Positions 33,625 to 47,042 of a stretch of 64,000 bases of DNA are shown here, in pieces (position 1 is the stretch's first letter; the number at the start of each line of letters is the position of its first letter). The DNA lies in contig JAQFVV010012967.1 of NCBI GenBank assembly GCA_028023455.1, positions 250,001 through 314,000 of the forward strand, given 5' to 3'. Position numbers and translations under genes: made by a program. Source of the stretch: Epiperipatus broadwayi (Eukaryota > Onychophora > Udeonychophora > Euonychophora > Peripatidae). The notes beneath the pieces were generated by a model. The model ran no database searches, was not told the DNA's origin, and saw only the letters and a program-made list of their open reading frames with translations.

Positions 33625-34590
33625 AGAATTTGATATATTTATATATGAGGATTGATTCAAATCTGCCTGAGTTCTTTAATTTCTTTTTTTAATGAGGCTA
33701 ATTAGTTTTTATTTATTTATTTATTTTCCTAACAGCAAGATTAATTAGAGGCTTCCATTCATTGTGTATTGCTACATGGGTTGACAACACATTTGTGGTG
33801 ACACAAGGCATAGAAGAGAGGGGAATGTATAATACCTGGTCATTAAAATTGATAAAGAAAAAAGAGAGCCACCAGACAGACAATTGGCAGGTCCAATAAG
33901 GGATCAGAAATGTAGGACATTCTGGAATACACAAAGGAAGAACACAAACAGAAGATAATAATAATTAATGACTACAGCAAATACTATTAGAAGAAAAATT
34001 GGCAGAGATAGGTCAAGCATCACATTTTTAATCTCAAATGGAGGGTGGTGTAATATACTGCTACTGAGCATTGCTCATTAAAATTGTTTACAATTACTAA
34101 AAAAAGGAGAATTTTTAAACTTGATTAATAAATAATAAAATCAACAAGTCTGCAAATGACTGAATTAAGATATCTCATTTGAAAATAAAAGAAAGTAATC
34201 TACAAAAGTTACAATTAATTAATTAGAAGGGGGTAGAAAATATAACTTAGAAAAGCTAAAAGTAGTTAAATTTCAAGTAAATAAAAATTAAAGTTATAAC
34301 AGTTAAAGAATAAATCTTTTTTATGAAATTAAAAGTACTCTCTCTTTTCATTTAAATCATTAAAGAAAAAAAGGGAAAGAAATCTTAAAAAATAAAACTA
34401 GAAATTTCTGTTTATTTATTTAAAATAAATAAGATTATAAATAATGAATTATTGTAAACATAAAGGAATGGTAAATGTGTGCAGGTTAGAAATATTAAAA
34501 ATAAATGAAAGTTAAATATTAAGAAACAAATGAAAGCGTATAATTGGAATGTCTCTCAAAGATTTATATACAATCATAACCTATATAAAA
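33625..34590. other. A+T-rich spacer, nothing recognised
   Basis: The ORF at 33,713-33,934 (minus) has no domain I recognise. The remainder is purine-rich low-complexity DNA. Confidence 0.45.
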
Positions 34591-34594
34591 ATAA

Positions 34595-35720
34595 AATTAA
34601 CAATGGCTACTAAGTAAAAATCCATAAACAACAGAATTAGCAATGGCTACTAATTAAAAACATGATTAATTGATTAATTAAAATCTTATCCAAAAAGTTA
34701 ACCAAAAGCAGTGGGCGAATTTTAACAATGGATATAGCTGGTGAGTATAGAAACTAATTAAGAAAAATGACAACATGACAGCACATAAATAGTTGGGTTT
34801 ACAATCAATTGCACAATCAGTCTTCAATCAGAGTCAGTGTTTTTCATGTATCTAAAGTCAATGAAGTGTTAGCAGCTGTCAGGAGCATACGGCCAGACTT
34901 CAGCTTCAGTCCGATGGAAGTTCAGCAATCTGCCTGATAAAAGTGATGCCTTCCTTATAATTCAAAACTGCCAGAGATATCTAACTGTCTTGAATAACAG
35001 TATCATGAAATACCAGTCATAGGCTTCAAATCCAACTGGTTGGAAAAACTTACATGAAGAAGCAAACAGCAAGAATTCAACATACAAAATCCTCTAGGTA
35101 ATAAAAACATTTTCTTATTCCATTTCTGATATTAAAATAGTCATTGCAATAATTTGAAGCCTCAAGAGTCAGTAAAACAAATGAACTCTATAGCATGTAT
35201 AAAATGAACTATTGATGTGCATGTTTAAATGTTTGTGTTTATTTAATGATCTTTGTTATATTATATTATATTGCATGATTTATTAAGAGTGCATGTAGTT
35301 ATATAAAAAAATTATTGTTTAAGTTAATTAAGAGTTTATAAAAGTAGTTTAAAAAATTATAATAATAAGTATTTAGTTAAAATAAATTATCTTTGTTGGT
35401 CAATTGTTTTACCACTAATTAAAGCAGTAATGTATTATGTTATTCTTTTGATTGAGCTAATTGGGATTTTTTGGGCACTGAATTAGTTTACTATTATTCA
35501 GAGCATGTTAACTGCTGTAGTTAACTGGCACCTGGAGTTTCTGCAAAATAAAAAGTGCTTTGAAATGATAGATATTGAATTCTGCAACTGAGAAAATCTT
35601 TATTCTTCAAACATCGTCACAGTTATATATATTATAAATAGCTCTTTCTTGGACATAGGTGTGCTCTGGGTATTATGCTTCTCTACCTAAGGGACTGTGG
35701 AGGTGCAATATTTAAATTGC
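34595..35720 (-). mobile_element. Unclassified dispersed repeat, copy B
   Basis: Inverted copy of 7,600-8,935, collinear over most of its length. Matching blocks include ATCAATAGTTCATTTTATAC (minus strand) and TTAGTAGCCATTG, present twice here. No ORF is conserved between copies, which argues against a coding function. Confidence 0.6.
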
Positions 35721-35765
35721 ATTGGTGTAGATCGAATGTATAAGTATGTAATGTTATATTTATAT

Positions 35766-36870
35766 ATAAGAATAATGCCATTCAAAACAAGACAGAGTAA
35801 TCAATGGATTCCAGAAGGCTTGTCACTGATGAAGGCCACAAGCCAGAAACTAGTTTAGGGATGAGTAGGCATTAGATAGAGGTTTTATGCTCAAGCCTTT
35901 GGGCATGTAGTGATTACTCTTTCTTGCTTTGAGTGGCACTACTGTATGGAGAGAGTTTTGTCTATTTTAACAACAGTTATGAGCACCCATGTGAGATTGT
36001 AATCATGTGATGTTTAAAGGTTTAATACCAATCCTGTCTAATAGGAAGGTGGTGGCTATGGTTATAGAAGAACCAAAGACACCAAAATGTATGGGTGCTG
36101 AACTGAGTTCAGACCCATATGAATATATAACCCATTGAGCTTAAATTGAAAATATTTATGTTTTCAATTTTATTCTCATAGTTTTGTAGTTATGTAAAGA
36201 TAAAGGTGGCTGCTGGAGAGTTACATTAGATACTAAGATTTAGATGCAGTGTTCTCAGGTCCAAGACTCCTCACTGATGAAAGCCACAAGCTAGAAACTA
36301 GTTTGGGGATATTGGATGAGTAGTCACTAGATAGTGATTTTATGCACAAGCCTTCTGGCATCCATTGATTACTCTTTTTTTCTTTGAGTGACACTATTGT
36401 ATGGAGAGAATTTTGCCTATTTTAACAGTTATGAGCAAGCATGGGAGATAGTGATCACTTGTTGTTTAAAGATTTAATACCAGTTCTTCCTAATAGGAAA
36501 GTGGTGGTTATGGTTATAAAAGAACCAAAGACACCAAAATTTATCAGTGCTGAACTGAGTTATTGAGCTTAAATTGAAAATATTTGTGTGTTTTCAATTT
36601 TATTCTCATGGTTTTGTAGTTATGTAGAGATAAAAGGTGGTTGCTGGAGGGTTGCATTAGATCCTAAGGTCTAGGTGCAGTGCTCTCAGATCCAAGGCTC
36701 TTCACTGATGAAGGCCACAAGCCATAAACTAGTTTGGGGATGTTGGATGAGTAGGCAGTAGATAGGAATTTTATTCACAAGCCTTCTGGCATACATTGAT
36801 TACTCTGTCTTGCTTTGAGTGGCACTAACTGTATGGAGAGAGTTTTGCCTATTTTAAGTTTTATTATCCT
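35766..36870 (+). repeat. Tandem repeat, 430-450-bp unit, about 2.4 copies
   Basis: The landmark CACTGATGAAGGCCACAAGC recurs at 35,824, 36,272 (with A for G and matching change) and 36,703, giving periods of 448 and 431. Other shared landmarks are GAACCAAAGACACCAAAAT, GGTTTAATACCA, AGTTTTGTAGTTATGTA and GTATGGAGAGAGTTTTGCC. Each unit includes a block whose ends are inverted copies (35,776-35,823 against 35,892-35,938). No ORF. It resembles a short satellite or a locally duplicated non-coding retroelement. Confidence 0.85.
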
Positions 36871-37175
36871 CAAAACAAATAAAGCCAATTTGTACTATTG
36901 TCAGCCCATAGAAATAAGCAAGAGTACTTATTACTAAAGAAATTCCATCAATATTTTTACATGGAATTCATACTTTGAGTAAAATAGTGATGATGGATGC
37001 TTTAACAATGATTCAGTTATTTGTCAGTTTTGTACTGAATAAATGGATATTTGTTATTATGCTTTGTAGTAATATGATAGCATAGCTGGTCTTCATTTTT
37101 CATTTGATAGATAATTGCATTCTAATATATTAATAATGTAATGATTATCTCAAGTTTCTACCTAGTGAAATATAT

Positions 37176-37372
37176 ATATGTGTGTGTATATTGTTGAATA
37201 AATAAAATGTCATGTGAAATTGTTCAAGTCTATTTTAAATAATTGAACTAATCTCTAGATATCATAGTAAAAGTTATTGAACATAGCAGCTAGAGGACAA
37301 TTCAGTTATTATTTAAAATAGACTTAGTAAATTTCCCATGATATTATATTCATTCAATATATATATATATAT
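37176..37372. mobile_element. Palindromic MITE, family 4
   Basis: Arms of about 72 bp: TATATTGTTGAATAAATAAA, AAGTCTATTTTAAATAAT and CTCTAG on the left mirror CTAGAGG, ATTATTTAAAATAGACTT and TATTCATTCAATATA on the right. Flanked by TA runs, which fits a TA-type target. Confidence 0.75.
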
Positions 37373-37384
37373 AACTTTTTTATA

Positions 37385-39060
37385 TCATACTGAATGCATT
37401 CCAGATATTTTATTGTCAGTCACCTCTTTCTGTTTGTGTACCTAATCTTCTTTTTAAAGAAACCTTAATTATCTCTTTCATATATGTAAAAAGTTTTAGA
37501 TATATTTGAAATAGTTGGTATGTGACAAATTTGAATTCTATAACTTAGGTTAAAGAAATAAAAATTAAAGGTTTAACTTTTAAGATAAATTATGTTTCAA
37601 ATCAGCTTGATTGAAGAAACATGGTTGAGACAAAATATATATTAATAGACATTAGCATATTTATTCATGAGTATGTATATATATAAAGTTTAAAATTATA
37701 AAAAAATAAAAGATTAATAAAAAAAAAGTATGAGATTGTCGTGAATGGTATTAGAATAAGAGATATATTTATTTGATATAAAAGACATTTAAAGTCTATA
37801 TCTGAGATTGAAAGCAATATATTGTTTATCTAATTAAAAATATTCATAATTAATATGTACAAAAGTGAAGCTTTTCATAAATAAACAATGCAAACATGAT
37901 ACCTTTGATCATCTATGAAGTTGTTTTTAAAATGATATAAAGGGAAAAGCAAATGATGTTGATTGAATAAAACACTGGATATTATAATTAATAAGAAGCA
38001 ATCTCTAATATAATTTAAAATTATATATGAGCTATAATATAATGTTCTCTAGCCTGCTAAATAATTATTAATAAAGAGAAATTATTTATTTTTTTATGAA
38101 TTTATTTAATGGTGATAATCTTCATTTAGTATGTGTAAAAGGTATAGCATTTGTAGATAACATTGTGATAATATACCACGGTATATAATAAATAAATGTT
38201 GAATAGTTATGAAGACATTTGACAGTGGTGTAATTTATGCCAAATGAAAAAATTATTTCAATTGCAATGCATCTTAGAACTCATTTACCTTTTTTTCAAT
38301 ATTTTTAATCATTTTTTAAAGGTGATAAGTATTAATGGCAAGAAATCTTGTGCAGAGACAAAACTGTGGGGGGGGGTAATTTTTTTGGTTTGAATTAGTA
38401 TAATTAGGCAATTGAATAGTGTACTTATTATTGACTATCCTTTTAATACAATTTATTCTAGCATCTCAATTTTAGAACTGAATTATAAACACTAATGAGC
38501 CATACATATAAATATGAGTATATTTCTATTGTGGTTCTAAAATTATATCTTTATATAAATATATTCAATATGCACATACAATTTTTGAATGGAAAACTTT
38601 GTGTATATGACTGAAAAGTATTTTGATTAGTTGTGCCTTTCATATTTAAATATTTTTGAAAGATATAATGATTAACTATACTTCCACACTATGTATTTTG
38701 TGAATGACTAGAAAGTTTACCATCAATTCATGTGATTATAATCAATAATTTTAGAATAACAAATATTTTATAATTCTGTGTGATGATGATATTCTTTAGA
38801 GCATTTTTTTTTAATTACAAAAGTGTCTGTGTGATGTTTTGAATCTTTAATTTTTTCACCCCGATATTATTCTCTAAGTTTATTGGTTGATGAGCATAAA
38901 AAGATGTTTATACTAATATCATTTTTTGATAGTATCTATTAGATTTGTGCCCTTCCATTTTTGTTTTTTTTTTTAGAGAACTCAGTAACTTCTCTTACTA
39001 GTTTTGCAATCATATTAATCTTTTTTTTTTCTTTTTCAGAATACACTTTTCATTGTAATT
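37385..39060. other. A+T-rich spacer, nothing recognised
   Basis: No gene or repeat family that I can name; a G8 run occurs near 38,368. Confidence 0.45.
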
Positions 39061-39075
39061 GATATTATATTTCTT

Positions 39076-39850
39076 TTTAGTACTTACATATCACTCCTTC
39101 TCTTTGCTGAGCATTTTTTGATTAATTATCTATTTTCAGGGGTGTCATGTTTTAAACAATATGACTGCTTTTTTTAAAGATGATTATTGTAATAAATATT
39201 TTGTTGATTTTTTTTTTAAGATGATTACAAAAACACAATAAATTATACAAAACTCTAAATAATTGTGATTAAATAAAATTTAATATAACTGTAATAAACA
39301 AAATAAAAACATGATCAAAGAATACTCACTTTGAACACATTCTGAGATTACACAGCCATTATCACCATTCACACAAAGTTTCATATCATGCACGTTATCA
39401 CACACTTCTTGTGCATGCATTATTCCTCTAATTTTGAAAATATTTCACTGCATCTTCTTCTGTCACTGGTAGATTCACAAATTTTAATTATTTTTGCAAA
39501 AGATAAGGAAAAATAATTAAACCACCAAACATCACACGATCACCATAATAATTAATCAACAGTTTGAACGAAAATGCTGTGGTGACCATAAAAAGGTCAT
39601 GACAGTGTTCATGGTGTGTTAATGGTTTGTATATATGTAAAATAATTCATTAAATGTTGCTAATGGCATTTATAAAAAAAATATTATTTTTTAAAGTTAA
39701 CATGAATTTATATCAGATTTCTTAATATTTTTTTGGGAAACTTAACATGTAACACATGTTTGATCAAATAATTTTGAGAAACACATACTTCAACACCCCT
39801 GAAAATGGATAATTAACCAAAAACATCATGTGAAGAGAGTGAAGGAATGA
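39076..39850 (-). mobile_element. Merlin/ISXO2-like transposon remnant
   Basis: Inverted ends: TTAATTATCTATTTTCAGGG then GTGT near 39,123 on the left, and ACACCCCTGAAAATGGATAA near 39,790 on the right, part of longer diverged TIRs. The minus strand near 39,400-39,490 encodes NLPVTEEDAVKYFQN and, in another frame, RGIMHAQEVCDNVHDMKL, a pattern seen at the N-terminus of ISXO2-like/Merlin transposases (EEA..F...RG..H....C..GH.M.L). The catalytic region is absent, so this is an internally deleted copy. Confidence 0.5.
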
Positions 39851-39854
39851 TACA

Positions 39855-40690
39855 TATGCACCTTGTTTTTTTTTTTTTTTAATTAATGTTAGTTGTTAAT
39901 TGTAATGTAATTTTTGTCTCAAAAGAGTAGTGGTAATTATCTTCGTACTGGAGAAAATACTAAATTCAATAAAACCTGAAGATTTTAGATTTATTAGTAT
40001 AATATTGCATGTTGCTAAAATACTGTAGATAGTTTGAATAGATCGATTTCTAACAAATTACATGTGGGATTAAAAAAAGATAGAGAATACTAGATACAAT
40101 ATCATTAAAAAACCAGTCAACACTTAGACAATTCCAATATCAATAACAATCAACAATTTCAAACTTGTCAAGGCAATGTGAATGTATATTCTTGGATATA
40201 CAAACTTAGATTACTTTAATTATATACAAGTGCAATGTTTTCTAATATAAAAGTAAGCTATCCTCAGATGAAAAATGAATCAATGTTTATTTTACTGCCT
40301 ACAGTCTTATTTAAAGATGTAAATCAGACAATGATAACAGCAAAGGCAAATTAAATCAACCAAGATGCTGTATAATAGCTTTATTCAAACAGATTATATT
40401 TAAATTTACAAACAAATAAACTACCAAATATGTCATAGTAGTATATTAGAATGCCAATGCATATATAAACTCTTGGAGAAATACATTTTCAAATGCTAGC
40501 TATATATAAATCTAACATTGCAAATTTTAGAAAAATTCTGATGAAAATTGTGGATAAGTCAAATAAACAAATATAAAATTATTTTTATAGTATTATATTT
40601 AAATGAAAGTGAATTTTTAAAGTATTTTTATAATAATGATTATGCAAAAAAAAAAAGAAAAACGAAATTAGAAGATTTTAATAAATAGGA
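39855..40690. other. A+T-rich spacer, nothing recognised
   Basis: No feature supported apart from poly-T at about 39,866-39,880. Confidence 0.45.
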
Positions 40691-40699
40691 CATTATTAT

Positions 40700-41000
40700 A
40701 TGAAAAAATTCTCAGCAACTTTTAACTTGAATAGTTACCAATTTATATAAATTCACATATTATACATTTTCAGCATTTCAACTGTTTTTTTTACATCATT
40801 ACAGTCATTTTCAAGGATCTACAACAAAAAAATACATATCTTTACATAATACTTTAAATACAAAATCTCTTTCTTTTATTAACATTAACACAGCAAATTT
40901 ATTATAATAAAACATATTAATTATACATAATTATATTTTTACTTACTTCTCCCTCCCTCTACTTTCTTTATTATAAAACTTCCTTTTTCACATGTTAAGT
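40700..41000 (-). repeat. PLE terminal fragment (probable)
   Basis: The minus strand reads GTTGTAGATCCTTGAAAATG, then GACTGTAATG and CAGTTGAAATG, aligning with the terminal block of the 22-kb PLE (GTTGTAGATCTGAAGAAGAC...CAGTCGAAAC). The adjacent C/T-rich plus strand (CTTCTCCCTCCCTCTACTTT) also resembles that PLE's 3' region. Confidence 0.45.
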
Positions 41001-41139
41001 ATAAATTTTCAAAAATATTAGAAATCATATAATGTTGGAGAACATATATACTTTAAAAGAAAAAAGTGGTTGTTTAATTTGTCATTGTATAATGATAATA
41101 TTATAGTGTAATATATATTGTTGTTATCAATTTGAGAAT

Positions 41140-41490
41140 ATAGATAGGTTTAAATACCTTGGTCATTTTATAAGCAGAAAGATGGATTTAGATGCTGAAA
41201 TACGACAGGGACTCTAATGTGCTACTGCTGCTTTTAACAAGTTTAAAGATACAGTATTTTATCACATGGAAATAGTTACTGCAATTAAGTTAGCTATATA
41301 GAGAAAGCTGCTATTTTACCTGTTTTATTGTGTATGGAAGTGAAACTTGAATACCTGATCAGTGCATTATAAAGGCATTAGAAAAGTTTCATTTAAGGAT
41401 GTTCTGTAAAATTTTAAAAATACAATGGCAGTATTATAAAACCATTAATATGTTTTTCAATTTGCTGAGTATGGTATTATAGAATTCATT
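41140..41490 (+). pseudogene. LINE RT C-terminal fragment
   Basis: Translated pieces RFKYLGHFISRKMDLDAEIR, TAAFNKFKDTVFYHMEIVTA and IRKVSFKD match the same region of the LINE at 20.2-24.9 kb (KYL...S, AIKL, ALEKF-type motif). Interrupted by stops. Confidence 0.6.
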
Positions 41491-42309
41491 ATTATAAAAT
41501 CATATTTCCACGATGATAGACTCCATTCCTTTTTTTGAGCAAACATCCATATATTTATTACTTTTATTGTGTATGTTATTCTCAAAAGAATCAACTTCAA
41601 AATAATTAATATCTTTCTTATTCTTTCAATATCTAATTTTCTCATCAGTATCACAAGTAATATTATATATTAAATAATTTTGATTGTTACAGGTAAGTTT
41701 TTATATCTAGAAATCTTTTGCAAGTAAAGATGCTCATTATTTATTTGTGATCAGTTTTTAAACTGATAAATTTTTGTTGTAGATTAATCATCCAATGAAT
41801 GAAAAATTGTTATTTATGTCTAAACTTTATCATAAATTTTCATATTAGTTATTGGTTTTTTTCCATCGTTTTTCTCTATAAATATTAAAGATATTTTTAT
41901 TTTCATTTATAAGTGTCATGTCATAAGCACATTTAAGATTGTTAAAGTTTTCTGATATTACTATTTAAATAAGTTGAAATATGATTCTGTAATAATGTGC
42001 AGTGTTGACTAACTTCTTTATTAATGTGAAACTTGTTTTTTTTAATCATACTGCTATTTATATGAAGTTTCAAATCTATATAAAAATTTCCCATAAATAG
42101 AATGAAATTCTAAAATATTTTGTGCATGACCAACTGAAACATAGACATTGCTGTAATCTGATCATTATCAATATTTTTTTATCTAGAGTCACATACATAT
42201 GTTTTTTTACATTATGTGAGTTACAATATAGTACACTATACCTTATAATATAATAATGTAGAAAATAAACATAAATGTGTCCAAGTATTTATTTAAGAAT
42301 TAGTATGAT

Positions 42310-43620
42310 TTTTGATGTTGAGTCAAATTTTTAATTATTTTAGCTAAATGAGGTTTATAATTGTTATGTGCTACTTTTAATATGTCATCAAGGTGATAAT
42401 GAGTATGCTCATTTCTATATATGTTTTTACATATTTCATTTTAGAATAAAATAATTCACAAAGATACAATAGCATGAACAATGTGAACAGAACTTGCTAT
42501 AGTTTTGCAGTCTTGTATTTTTTTAGGCAATAATTTCCAAAATTTGGCATAATCTATGTTCTCTATATTTTTTAAAAAAAATAATCTCCAGGTTCATATT
42601 AATTTTAATCTTGATGAATTTATATTATAGCTTTGCCTAATCATATTCAAATACAAGCTGCAGACAATTTTTAATATTTCTTAAATCCTGAAATCTGCTC
42701 TTAAATTCCTTGTATAAGGCAGCTAAATAATTTGAAATGATCATATATTTTTCTGGAGAAATATGAATAACATCTTATTTAGCTTTTGTTATGATTGGAA
42801 AATTATACTATATTTGGTTTTGTATTTCCTCATAATAGATATTTAGTTTCTCTTCAAAAGCAAGTAGTTTTTCACCATCTGCAAAATAATTTTATTTTCA
42901 GCCTATATTAATTACACTAAGTTTTTCTTTTGATGTCCAGAAAGGTTATAAAACATCATCATCCATTATTTTCAACTTGGTTGTAAATTTTGTTTTGTTA
43001 TAACAATAAAATAATTTCTTACCATAAAGAAAAAAACTGATACAAAATTTTTCCTCTGCTTAGCCTTCACACCGAGGTACATGAAAGACCATTGTCATAA
43101 TTATTATTCATTTGTTCCAAAAGAGTTGAATTTGGGCTGGTGTTCAGTTTTCATGCTCAGATATAATTCACTATATTTATGATTGTTTTCATCACAGCAT
43201 CTACTTTGGACATGAAGATATATGCAGCCAAGTTTTTTTGGTAAATGATACTGTGAAATGATAAGAATTTATTAAATTGGTGTTGTTTTTTTCAGCAGAG
43301 AAATAAATTACTGTTTGGATCCAGTCTTTGAAGGACATCTGGTACTAGAATCAAAAGCAATTATAAAATATTTCAAATTTTTCAAATTTTCTATGATAAG
43401 ATCAGAAGTATGTTTTTTCATTATCACAATATGTCTAATGCAAGTAGAATCTGAGAGTTGCATTTTTTTAATTTGCTATACCATTTGATTTTTATTGCTA
43501 AATATTAAATGATTTCATATGTTCACTAAATATATAACAAATTTTATATGATGCTCTTGGCTTCTTGTGATATTATCACTGACATAACATTTTGTTGTTG
43601 TTGCAATGACTTATTGAAGC
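42310..43620 (-). pseudogene. hAT transposase (ZBED5-like), decayed
   Basis: Minus-strand fragments in order: VMKTIINIVNYI near 43,190, LLEQMNNNYDN near 43,120, RLSRGKILYQFFSLW near 43,060 (family pattern RWLSRGKVL.RFFEL), DGEKLLAFEEKLNIYYEEIQ at 42,820-42,879, NYLAALYKEFKSRFQDLRNI near 42,715, and the dimerisation region LLYLCELFYSKMKY near 42,460, then LDDILKVAHNNYKPHL near 42,390. Frames change several times. The N-terminal BED finger and first catalytic region are not clear; they may lie in 43.6-44.7 kb. Dead copy. Confidence 0.65.
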
Positions 43621-43624
43621 TAAT

Positions 43625-45950
43625 TTTTCACATTTTATTAAAGACCCATAATGGAAAATGCTATTATATGATTTCTGCTTCATGGTATAATGACAAACAA
43701 TGTTTTATTTTTATTTTAATATAACACTTTCATAAGAAATAAAACAATTTTCCAAACTATGTTTATTTTGCACAGCAAAATATTTTTTCTAATTGCTTGC
43801 AACACTATTTTGATTAAGTATTTTTTATTTGTATTTTGAAGACATTCTTGCATGTAATTAAATTATAGTTTGAGATAACACTCACTAATTAGGTGTACCA
43901 ATTCCACAAAATCAAAACTTTATGCAACTAAAACAAATGCATCACAAATGCAGTTTCTGATTGAAGGGTGGGGAATAAGCAGAATGGATTGATGCCACTT
44001 GTGCCAGTTTGCCAATGAATAATTTTTTCCTGCATATCTAAAGATTTTAAAAATTTAGATTAATGAGTGTGTGTTTCAGGCCATATATAAATGTTCTATG
44101 AATTGCAGGTTGGGTATGGCATTTGTAATCAATAATGCATATATGTAGATTGTTCTGATATTCCATTTCTTTGTAATTACTTAACATACATCAGTAGTGT
44201 TGATTTTAGTTTTTTGAATTTTCTAATACTATCTTAAATATCTGGCAATTCTTTTCCAATTTAGGTTTTAAGAATTTTATTTCCATGTGGTATGAGATAT
44301 GTGATAGTTTGCATATCCTGGTAAGACTTCTTTATATGGTATAGGTATATAAATAGATTTTATTTCACCCTTAGATTATCAAATAGTTTTTAAAATTAAT
44401 TGGCATAATGTAGTCAGAACTTCTTATTTCTTGAAAATTCTATAACGTCATCAATTTTAGTGTTTTATTTTTTGGCAATAATATTAAATCTATTCTTATC
44501 CACGGGTGCATTGTCAAAGTGTTTAAGTTGATGTTTTTATATAGCTCTATCCACATTTCATTCATCTCTCTTCGACCTTTATTAGTTTGAGTATAATCTG
44601 TTTCTTGGCATTGCTTTTGATTTTTAAAATGTACACAGACAATTTTTTTTAAAAATATTTGTTTGCACATCCACTAACAATGTGTATAATTTATTGCTCG
44701 TTCGATAATAAATAAGAAAGTAAAATATAAATTGAAAGGAATCATTAACAACCGTAGATAAAATTTTAGTCATTATATATATATATGCACACACGCATAC
44801 GTATTAATAAATGATAAACAATTTTTTTAACATACGTAGCAAAACCTTTGAATTATTAAAATATGAATGTACTGTAAATTTAAAGCTTTAAAAATAAATC
44901 TAAAAATACGGTAGCTCATCTAACCCTGATTCTAACAGATGGACTTCACATGTTACTTGAGACATGTTTATTATTCAAGAAGTCTGAAGAAGGAAAAAAA
45001 ATCATTTTATATTGATCATGTATTATTCTAAGAATTCTTTAGAAATAATTGTTTTCCTTTTTTAGAACTGATATCTTTAAAAAATCTGAAATACAATTGA
45101 ATTTTTAATAATATCAATATATTGATAATAACATATAGACAAAATTCTTTTAAAGTTACATATATTTATAGGAAGGAGGAGATAATTGTTTTTTTAAATA
45201 TTATTGTCATATTTGTCATATCTTTATAAAGATTCTATAAACTTTATTTTTAGCTATTACATTAAGGTAAATGTAACTATGAGCTCAATTTCCATAGAAG
45301 CATGACATTTCTTTTACTATTATTGAAAGCCATATAATATTACAATGGTATTTTTATTTTTATAATGTATTTGTCATTATTCTGCCCAATTAAAACTAAT
45401 CTATGCATTTTAGTCTCAACTAAAAATAACTAGATAGCTATTTACTGACCATTATTGAATGACTAGTTGTGATATACTATGAAACATCTACCTAAAAAAA
45501 ATCTAAGTTTGCTTATGGTCCCAAAACTTTCAAAGTTCATTTGGCTTGGACTCAATGTAAATAGTGCAGAGTAACTCTTTACCATGATATTACCTTTACA
45601 TTAGCTCTGCAGTTTTATTACATATTACAGATTTAACAGATTCTTTTATATATCTTTAAATAATAAATGACTGACTAAAGAAATGTTATGAATATATTTT
45701 AAAATGTCAAATATATTAATTTAAAAAGTTCTAATTTAAAAATATAGCATTTATTTATTATTTTAGAACAAGATTGCATTAGAATTTTAAATATTTGCGA
45801 TTGATATGCTTCTATTTTCATTACAAAATCTACTTAATATTAATAGAAAATGAGATATCATTAATAATAACAATAAGATTTACTTATATTAGATGGAAAT
45901 GTTGAGATAAATTTATCAGTTGTGCATGTTTTTGCCTTAGCAGTATGGAA
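43625..45950. other. A+T-rich DNA, partly possible hAT upstream part
   Basis: The region up to about 44.7 kb may be the eroded N-terminal half of the hAT gene, but I could not identify motifs there. Beyond it I see nothing to annotate. Confidence 0.35.
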
Positions 45951-45962
45951 TATAGTTTATAA

Positions 45963-47042
45963 CAAGAGTCAGCAACTTTTTAGTGGTGTCATGATGAACC
46001 TATGTTTCAATATTATTCCATGTGCTGACATTATTTTACCAATGTTATTATATATAGTATCAAAATTGGTCAAGTTACAATGGGCTTCAAAATTATATAT
46101 TACATTCTTTTGAAGTCCATTATAAACAGGTCTTATATTTTTAGTCATTCAATATTTTAAAATGCATAGGATCGTATGTCAGAAGTATGTTTTGTTAAAT
46201 TATATTGCATTTGAAAGATAGACTTTAAATTTCTGTTGGCACAGTTATGTTTACAAAATTTCCGATTAATGCATAGTATTTTAGAATAATGGTAAAAGCA
46301 CCTTTAACTTTTAATGTTTTAATTTAAAAAGCTGACTAATGAACGCTAATTAAATATTTCAAAGAAATTCATTTTGTGATAGAAAAATCAACTTGAAATT
46401 GAAAGTTTTTTATATATATTTTTTTTTTAATACTATAAACATTTGGAATTTTTTTTATGAGAAATTTGTTTTAATTACACAATAGACATTTAAAAGAAAA
46501 AAGACAATGATTTTTAATTTCTTTGAAATTCAAACAATATCATCAAGTCTTATGTATTTGAGGACTTTGTTCATGTATTAATATGACTATCATTAGCAGA
46601 AACCTTTTTTCCCCAAGTAAATGCACTAAAATTTAAAATTTACTATTATATAATTAGAAATAGAATTCAAATGAATTAATCTATATAAATTTACTTTAAA
46701 CATGCAGTTGTCTACAAAAGTATCAAAGGTCAATTGACTATCAAAAAAAAAATCCAGTAAAATTAATCCTCCCTGGAGAAAAAAAATATTTCCTTCCCAA
46801 TTAGCTCTTATTTTTATTGAAAATAGCAAAGATCGAGTGTATGTTTCTCGCATAAAATAATTAGTAAATTAAACTGCATCATGATGTCCTTTGCTTATGA
46901 GTTACATATGCAAAATGTAGGTGAAAAATTAATGTGCTGCAATTAAAATATAATTTTCTACTATTTACATTCAATCAGAGTGCCATTGATAGTCATTCTG
47001 CATGCCATGCTTGGCACACATGCCCTAGTTTGCCAACTCCTG
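45963..47042. mobile_element. Non-autonomous hAT element
   Basis: Ends: CAAGAGTCAGCAACTTTTTA at 45,963 and, mirrored, CAGGAGTTGGCAAACTAGGG at 47,042, the typical hAT TIR form (CAG.GGT..GCAAACT). Flanked by 8-bp direct repeats GTTTATAA (45,955-45,962) and ATCTATAA (47,043-47,050), 6 of 8 bases alike, which fits the hAT target size. About 1.08 kb with no transposase. Confidence 0.7.
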
